Part shown: piece after piece, positions 3,436 to 7,384 of the stretch
Position numbering within the stretch: position 1 is the stretch's first letter
Layout of the letters: the number at the start of each line of letters is the position of its first letter
Assembly (NCBI GenBank): GCA_947591565.1
Contig: CANQDH010000049.1
Coordinates: forward strand, 1-7,384
From: an uncultured Bacilli bacterium
GTDB taxonomy: Bacteria > Bacillota_I > Bacilli_A > RF39 > UBA660
Direction: 5' to 3'
Length of the DNA: 7,384 nt
The notes under the pieces: generated by a model
What the model saw: the letters and a program-made list of their open reading frames with translations, nothing else
Told to the model about the DNA's origin: nothing
The model's database searches: none
Position numbers and translations under genes: made by a program

Positions 3436-3754
3436 AGTCAGCAAATTTAATATCAACAATATCAGCAATAGGTATGAGTTCATTATCTATTGTAATTAAA
3501 TGAACACCATTTTTACCAATTATTTTTCTTTTAATTACACCATCTTTTAAGGTAATATTTACATCAGCCTTATACACATACCTTGTTGATGAAAAAATAT
3601 CATTTATTTTTTGATTAATATTTTGAAAAGTAGGTTTATCATTTTCTTTTAAGTCAACTACCCTATCAGTTCCTACAGTATATGATATATTTTTATTATG
3701 TGATGATTCTTTTGATATATGATTCGCAAAGACATTTGGTAACTTTTTATCCAT
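3434..3754 (-). CDS. Hypothetical 106-aa protein, basic N-terminus and small beta domain
   Basis: I do not recognise the family. Residues 1-55 are polar, Asn/Lys-rich and probably disordered. Residues 58-104 (YKADVNITLKDG..., ...HLITIDNELIPIADIVDI) alternate like five short beta strands. The pattern, strand-DG-strand-G-strand-I--I, resembles a small SH3/Sm-like barrel, which is a guess from pattern only. No signal peptide or membrane helix. The ribosome site AGGAGG lies 6 nt before ATG 3754. The gene starts 36 nt after the SGNH hydrolase stop with no terminator or promoter between, so the two form an operon. Whether it serves the surface enzyme or is a cytoplasmic passenger is unclear. Confidence 0.75.
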   Translation of the reverse strand: MDKKLPNVFANHISKESSHNKNISYTVGTDRVVDLKENDKPTFQNINQKINDIFSSTRYVYKADVNITLKDGVIKRKIIGKNGVHLITIDNELIPIADIVDIKFAD

Positions 3755-3790
3755 ACATAACCTCCTAATAAAGATTATGTTTTTAAGTTC

Positions 3791-5005
3791 TTATTTATAC
3801 ATATGCGTCTTTGCAAACTCTAAGAGCAATTCTTGACCTTCCTCTGTTAAATGAATTCCATCTTCCATACAATATCCTTCTTTGCACTGTCCATTTTCAT
3901 CTTTTAGGATAGGAGCAGAATTTAAAAATTTAACATTTAATTCTTCACACATTTTTCCAATATAATAATTTAATTTATTAATTTTATCATTATTTATACC
4001 ATTAGTACTACTATCCCACTCTTTATCAACAGGAGGAATAGATTGTATAATGAGTTTTGTATCAGGACTGGCTTTCAAAATTTGTTTTACAAGTTCCGTA
4101 TATTTTTCATAAAAATACTCTGGCGACATGTAAGCAGCACTATTGGTTCCTAAAGTCATAATAACCATGTTTGGCTTATAAATAGCGAAATTTTCAACAA
4201 AGGTTTTATCCGTATCTTGATGATTTATATATATTGGCGAAGTAAGGGCAGTTTCTGGTGTAATAGATATTTGATGCCAAAGCCTCGTTCCCGGTATAAG
4301 TCCATTAATAACATAATAAAGAGCCATAGAATCACCAGCAAAAATAATATTATCAATATAATCATCTGAAGATTCTTCTGTTTCTTTTAAAGTAACGCCT
4401 TCAAATAAACCATCAAGAGTAAAATCTTTAATACTCATATTAAGTGGTGATGACGCTGTAACGGTAATTTTTCTTGTTACTTCAGCTTCATTTTTACTAC
4501 TATCTTTTACATAGTATGTAACTACGTATTCACCTTCTTTTTTCGTATCAACTTCGCCTTTCACAACAACTTTATCAGTAATATCACCGTCACTATTATC
4601 TAAGGCTACATATCCTAATTCCTTATAATCAGAATTAAGTAAAACAATAATATCATTTCCACCTTTTAGCGTTATGACAGGTGCTTTTTCATCGATAACA
4701 GTAACCTTCTTTTTAATAGTATACTCCTTGTTATCTTTTTTATATTTATATATTACATCATATGTACCAGCTATATTTATATCAAGATCTGTTTCAACTT
4801 CGACATTATCGGTTACATCAACACCTTTAAAGGTAGCCTTAAAATCATTTTTAAATTCTTCACCTGTTTGCACTTTACTATCTTTTAAAACAACTTTAAA
4901 ACTCTTTTTTAAAGAATTAATACCAAAAGCAATAAGAACAATAAAGATAATTAAAATAAGAACAGTTATTAAAATATTCATCACTTTTAATTTTCTTTTT
5001 TTCAT
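3791..5005 (-). CDS. Membrane-anchored DUF5011/SGNH hydrolase
   Basis: A 404-residue exported protein. A basic N-terminus (MKKRKLK) and hydrophobic residues 9-29 form a signal anchor without a lipobox. Residues about 37-105 look like one Ig-like beta domain. Residues about 108-184 match DUF5011 (APVITLKG, YKELGY-ALDN-DGDIT, G-Y-VTYYVKD), a common surface spacer. The C-terminal SGNH/GDSL domain has FAGDSM (Ser226), MTLGTN (block III Asn) and DGIHLT (Asp382, His385), so the catalytic triad is intact. Such enzymes are esterases or acetyl-hydrolases on lipids or glycans; the substrate is unknown. Candidate starts are GTG 5014, ATG 5008 and ATG 5005. I took 5005 because GGTGAT then sits 4 nt upstream, as in neighbouring genes. 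It heads an operon with the 106-residue gene. Confidence 0.88.
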   Translation of the reverse strand: MKKRKLKVMNILITVLILIIFIVLIAFGINSLKKSFKVVLKDSKVQTGEEFKNDFKATFKGVDVTDNVEVETDLDINIAGTYDVIYKYKKDNKEYTIKKKVTVIDEKAPVITLKGGNDIIVLLNSDYKELGYVALDNSDGDITDKVVVKGEVDTKKEGEYVVTYYVKDSSKNEAEVTRKITVTASSPLNMSIKDFTLDGLFEGVTLKETEESSDDYIDNIIFAGDSMALYYVINGLIPGTRLWHQISITPETALTSPIYINHQDTDKTFVENFAIYKPNMVIMTLGTNSAAYMSPEYFYEKYTELVKQILKASPDTKLIIQSIPPVDKEWDSSTNGINNDKINKLNYYIGKMCEELNVKFLNSAPILKDENGQCKEGYCMEDGIHLTEEGQELLLEFAKTHMYK

Positions 5006-5021
5006 CATAATCACCCTTATT

Positions 5022-5050
5022 ATTATGTCATAGGTTCAAAGTATAGTCAA
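5022..5050 (-). promoter_or_regulatory. Promoter of the SGNH hydrolase operon
   Basis: On the minus strand TTGACT (5050-5045), 17-bp spacer, CATAAT (5027-5022). The predicted start near 5015 leaves a leader of only about 10 nt, with the ribosome site at the very 5' end. It lies in the 58-nt gap after the DUF368 stop. Confidence 0.75.
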
Positions 5051-5072
5051 TAAAGTTTTATCGATATTTTTT

Positions 5073-5873
5073 TCATAAACGTTCTAAAATATTTGATAAT
5101 TTAAAGCCTAATATAAGAAGTATAAATCCTATTAAATAATCGATAAAGTTACCATTTACATTTAAAACATCTAGGAAAAGCAGTAAACTAGATGATAGCG
5201 AAAAACCTATAATTGCATAATTCGTTTGTTCTTTATAATTTTTAAAACAAAAATCGATGACTTTAGAAACGAGAATAACACCAACCATAATTCCTAAAAA
5301 AAACGGAATACTATCCTTTAAATAGGAAAAAGAATAAATATGACTAAACATATTTAAAAGGGTATTATAACATCCTAAAAGCATCATGATGGCAGTACCA
5401 CTAATACCTGGTATTATCATTGTAGCTGCATCTAGTATTCCAATTAAAAACATTGTAATGCATGAATAGTTTTGGACATCATGGCCTTCTTCCTTGATAA
5501 AAAAAAGACTTATAATTAAAATAAACGATAATAAACTAAAAAGAATATTTTTATTAAATTTTAGATGTATCTTTTTCATCTGCAAAGGAATACCACCAAT
5601 AATAAGTCCTATGAAAAAAAGCATTGTTATAATATAATATTTACTAAGTAAAAACATTAAAAACTTACTTGTTAACATAACAGCTAAAAGAATACCCACA
5701 CAAATTAAACCTAAAAATTTCATATTTTCTTTGATATTTTTAAAAAAATGACTGACAGCATCTAACATTTTATCATATAAACCAAGAGTTATCGCAATTA
5801 AAGAGCCACTAACGCCCGGAATAATTTTACCTAATCCTATTAAAAACCCCTTTAAAACAAGACATATATTCAT
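5073..5873 (-). CDS. popT: DUF368 polyprenyl-phosphate transporter (PopT-like)
   Basis: A 266-residue polytopic membrane protein of the DUF368 family, members of which were shown to recycle undecaprenyl phosphate across the membrane for peptidoglycan and wall-polymer synthesis (PopT). The family's internal duplication is clear. GLGKIIPGVSGSLIAITLG (residues 13-31) in the first half is echoed by MIIPGISGTAIMMLLG in the second, the pair of PG-SG re-entrant motifs. Seven to eight hydrophobic segments are visible, and the length matches the family. ATG 5873 has GGTGAT 3 nt upstream. The gene is divergent from the SDR gene across 118 bp and precedes the SGNH operon, which has its own promoter. No good terminator hairpin follows, so some readthrough into the SGNH operon is likely. 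The specific substrate is assigned by family only. Confidence 0.87.
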   Translation of the reverse strand: MNICLVLKGFLIGLGKIIPGVSGSLIAITLGLYDKMLDAVSHFFKNIKENMKFLGLICVGILLAVMLTSKFLMFLLSKYYIITMLFFIGLIIGGIPLQMKKIHLKFNKNILFSLLSFILIISLFFIKEEGHDVQNYSCITMFLIGILDAATMIIPGISGTAIMMLLGCYNTLLNMFSHIYSFSYLKDSIPFFLGIMVGVILVSKVIDFCFKNYKEQTNYAIIGFSLSSSLLLFLDVLNVNGNFIDYLIGFILLILGFKLSNILERL

Positions 5874-5887
5874 TTTATCACCAATTA

Positions 5888-5893
5888 ATTATA
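5888..5893 (-). promoter_or_regulatory. -10 box of the DUF368 gene
   Basis: A minus-strand TATAAT ends 14 nt before ATG 5873. No recognisable -35 lies 16-18 bp upstream (AGCAAA at 17 bp). It is accepted because the -10-to-start spacing is the same as at neighbouring genes. Confidence 0.5.
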
Positions 5894-5947
5894 TGAACAT
5901 TTTTACAAGTTTTGCTTTTTTTCTAAGATCATATAAATAAAATTTTA

Positions 5948-5976
5948 TTGTGCTTTAACCTTTTTTATTATATAAT
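5948..5976 (+). promoter_or_regulatory. Promoter of the SDR-like gene
   Basis: TTGTGC (5948-5953), 17-bp spacer, TATAAT (5971-5976). The predicted start near 5983 coincides with the first base of the GGTGAT ribosome site, giving a 9-nt leader. Confidence 0.65.
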
Positions 5977-5991
5977 TTAGATGGTGATATT

Positions 5992-6567
5992 ATGAAGATT
6001 TTAATTGTAAATAATAAATCAGAAATTGGATATAAAATCGCAGCAAAATTAAGTGAACATAAGGAAATTATTTTTGTATCTAAAAATAAAAGAATGATTG
6101 ATAAATTCAAAGATAATAAACAGATTACAACGATTAACACTGATGTTGCTAGTACATATAATTGTGAAAAACTTTATAAAAAAATTTATGATGATGTAGA
6201 TGTCGTCATTAACTGTCTTGATATGGTAAACCCGCAAAAATTCACCGAAGAAAAAATTGACAATGATTTAGATTTAATCGATATGAATTTAAAATCCGTA
6301 CATACTTTAACGAAGTTATTTTTAGAATCTTTTGTCAAAAACAATAAAGGAATGATTATCAATATATGTTTTGATAATTCTACTATTAAAAGTTTTAATG
6401 CTACTTATAATGCTACTAAGGCATATCTTTCAAGTTTAACATTTGCGATTAAAGAAGAACTTCGAAGACAAAAAAATAATGTTCAAATTCATTTTTTAGT
6501 TCTAGATGATATCAATAATATCGATAAAAAACTTTCTAAAGTCTTCAAATGTCTTGATGAAATGTAA
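5992..6567 (+). CDS. Short, degenerate short-chain dehydrogenase/reductase (SDR)
   Basis: A 191-residue protein with an SDR-type Rossmann fold, shorter than the usual ~250. Recognisable elements are an N-terminal beta-alpha unit (ILIVNNKSEIGYKIA, residues 3-17), TDV (50-52), VDVVINC (69-75), DMN (97-99), and Y139-NAT-K143 followed by AYLSSLTFAIKEEL. Missing elements are these: the glycine motif TG---GIG keeps only its last Gly. NNAG is reduced to INCLD. The catalytic Ser, expected 13 residues before Tyr, is Cys126. The PG motif after the last core strand is replaced by LDD, and the substrate-binding end is absent. It could be a non-catalytic binder or regulator, or a decaying enzyme. The intact frame, clear promoter and GGTGAT site 3 nt before ATG argue that it is expressed. 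Monocistronic. Confidence 0.75.
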   Translation: MKILIVNNKSEIGYKIAAKLSEHKEIIFVSKNKRMIDKFKDNKQITTINTDVASTYNCEKLYKKIYDDVDVVINCLDMVNPQKFTEEKIDNDLDLIDMNLKSVHTLTKLFLESFVKNNKGMIINICFDNSTIKSFNATYNATKAYLSSLTFAIKEELRRQKNNVQIHFLVLDDINNIDKKLSKVFKCLDEM

Positions 6568-6624
6568 TTGTACTTAAAATGGTATATTTTGCAAATTAGT
6601 TACCTATTAGTATTAATTTAAAGT

Positions 6625-6654
6625 AAAAAACTATAATAACCATTATAGTTTTTG
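6625..6654. terminator. Shared bidirectional terminator (SDR / sortase)
   Basis: AAAAACTATAAT (6626-6637) and ATTATAGTTTTT (6642-6653) form a perfect 12-bp stem around a 4-nt loop, with A and T runs at its ends, between two convergent genes. The sortase stop TAA (6643-6645) lies inside the stem. Confidence 0.88.
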
Positions 6655-7254
6655 TTTGCCTATTTGCTTACAAATGATAACATATTGTTTATTTGTGCCT
6701 AGTTTACACGTTATAAGTGTCAAATAAGTGTCTTTACTATTTCTACATATTTCAATTGCTCCATCTTTTTCGGCTACAACTATTTTATAAACAATATATT
6801 CATATTGTATATTTTGATATTGAATAAAAACAATATCGCCCGCAAGCAAATCTTTTAGATTCGTAAAATAAGCAACGTTACTGTTGCCAGAGTGAGCGGC
6901 TAGAATAAAATTTCCATTTGGTATATCCGGCATCGTTGATTCTTTTAAGATGGTAATATTACGATTAACATTATTATAAGGACTATTTTTCGCAAATAAA
7001 GGTCTATCTAAGTTGATTTTAGGTATGATAATTCTAGCTATATCATCATTGGAAGATGCATTATTTTTAGGTGCATCATCATTTTCATAATTTACTGGTT
7101 CATTTAAAACCGTTTGAATATTTTCCTCTACTTGATCCATGCTTTCTATTATTTCAGGAACGTTATCACTCTTATTTGATGTTAAAGATATTACTTTAAA
7201 ACCTATAAAACATGATAACATAAGGAAAAGGAAACTAACTTTTCTTAAATTCAT
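6643..7254 (-). CDS. Sortase family transpeptidase lacking the usual Arg
   Basis: A 203-residue sortase: N-terminal hydrophobic anchor (residues 6-24), an acidic/Asn-rich linker to about 70, then the catalytic beta-barrel (IIIPKINLDRPLF, ...NGNFILAAHSGNS, ...LTLITC). Catalytic His121 and Cys183 are present in the classic AAHS and TLITC contexts. The conserved Arg a few residues after the Cys is replaced by Gln190 (TNKQY), with Lys189 next to it. Sortases join cell-surface proteins to peptidoglycan or to each other. ATG 7254 is the only sensible start: a stop lies two codons upstream and later Met residues would remove the anchor. There is no ribosome site, and the start lies inside the end of the upstream gene, so translation is probably coupled to it. 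That gene ends in a sortase-like signal. Subclass not assigned; class D-like by length. Confidence 0.87.
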   Translation of the reverse strand: MNLRKVSFLFLMLSCFIGFKVISLTSNKSDNVPEIIESMDQVEENIQTVLNEPVNYENDDAPKNNASSNDDIARIIIPKINLDRPLFAKNSPYNNVNRNITILKESTMPDIPNGNFILAAHSGNSNVAYFTNLKDLLAGDIVFIQYQNIQYEYIVYKIVVAEKDGAIEICRNSKDTYLTLITCKLGTNKQYVIICKQIGKQKL

Positions 7255-7384
7255 AAATTGTTAATAAATTGATGATATATATGATAATATAAAAAGCATG
7301 ACCCAATGAACTTTTATTTTTCATCGTATCTGGTACATCAATAGTTATTTTATTATTAACTAAAGTAAATTCTAAATTGGCACT
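7235..7384 (-). CDS. C-terminal end of a putative sortase substrate (partial)
   Basis: The window ends inside this minus-strand gene; 49 C-terminal residues and TAG are visible. Order: a beta-like stretch (LEFTLVNNKITID), VPDTM (residues 17-21 of the visible part), a short polar spacer, a hydrophobic segment of about 17 residues (AFYIIIYIINLLTIYEF) and the tail KKS. This is the layout of a cell-wall sorting signal, with VPDTM in place of LPxTG. Its last 20 nt overlap the start of the sortase gene, so enzyme and probable substrate are made from one transcript. The motif has Met where Gly is usual and the tail is short, so a plain membrane anchor remains possible. The N-terminal part and identity lie outside the window. 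Confidence 0.65.
   Translation of the reverse strand, partial: SANLEFTLVNNKITIDVPDTMKNKSSLGHAFYIIIYIINLLTIYEFKKS

Noticed and set aside
4674..5033. Plus-strand open frame of 119 codons
   Set aside because: It is antisense to the SGNH hydrolase, has Thr/Ser/Phe-rich shadow composition and no ribosome site.
5955..6237. Two minus-strand open frames opposite the SDR gene
   Set aside because: They are shadows of the SDR coding frame in AT-rich DNA, without ribosome sites or terminators.

Overview
The window is very AT-rich and uses the standard bacterial code, with TGA, TAA and TAG all serving as stops. The gene content (CwlJ/SleB-type cell-wall hydrolase, DUF368/PopT lipid-carrier transporter, sortase, DUF5011-SGNH surface hydrolase, CmpB-like membrane protein, GGTGAT-type ribosome sites) points to a low-GC Bacillota, probably an uncultivated Bacilli lineage of the RF39/Erysipelotrichales kind. 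That assignment is inference from gene types and composition only.

Layout. 1-337: no intact gene; a 23-bp direct repeat and a minus-strand terminator that may mark the tail of a lost gene. 350-778 (+): CwlJ/SleB-like hydrolase with its terminator. 846-933 (+): tRNA-Leu(CAA). 980-1759: two tandem ~390-bp units that together look like a twin type I toxin-antitoxin locus. Each has a minus-strand 25-residue hydrophobic peptide and a convergent plus-strand small RNA. 1822-2481 (-): CmpB-like membrane protein. 2551-2626 (-): tRNA-Ala(UGC). 2739-3338 (-): cysteine-cluster/CFI-box protein. 3434-3754 and 3791-5005 (-): a two-gene operon of SGNH surface hydrolase followed by a 106-residue protein. 5073-5873 (-): DUF368/PopT. 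5992-6567 (+): short degenerate SDR protein. 6643-7254 (-): sortase without the usual arginine. 7235-7384 (-): 3' end of a gene with a sortase-type C-terminal signal, overlapping the sortase gene.

Most interesting region. The two units at 980-1759 fall between tRNA-Leu and the CmpB-like gene, where ordinary ORF calling finds nothing. Each unit carries a toxin promoter (extended -10), a strong ribosome site, a tiny hydrophobic ORF conserved in length and character, a minus-strand terminator, and an opposing sigma-A-like promoter driving a ~115-nt RNA that ends in its own terminator. The predicted RNAs overlap by about 95 nt. Two predicted structures in the toxin mRNA, a stem occluding the ribosome site and a 5'-to-3' long-range helix, carry compensatory base changes between the copies, which supports real RNA folding. 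The arrangement resembles txpA/ratA and bsrG/SR4 in Bacillus, and the 5'-3' closure recalls hok and aapA1 mRNAs, but I do not recognise the peptide family.

Much of the rest is a cell-envelope set: wall hydrolase, lipid-carrier recycling, exported SGNH hydrolase, sortase and a putative sortase substrate. Several genes share a compact start, with a -10 box about 15 nt before the start codon and GGTGAT between them. Stop codons often lie inside or against the terminator hairpin.
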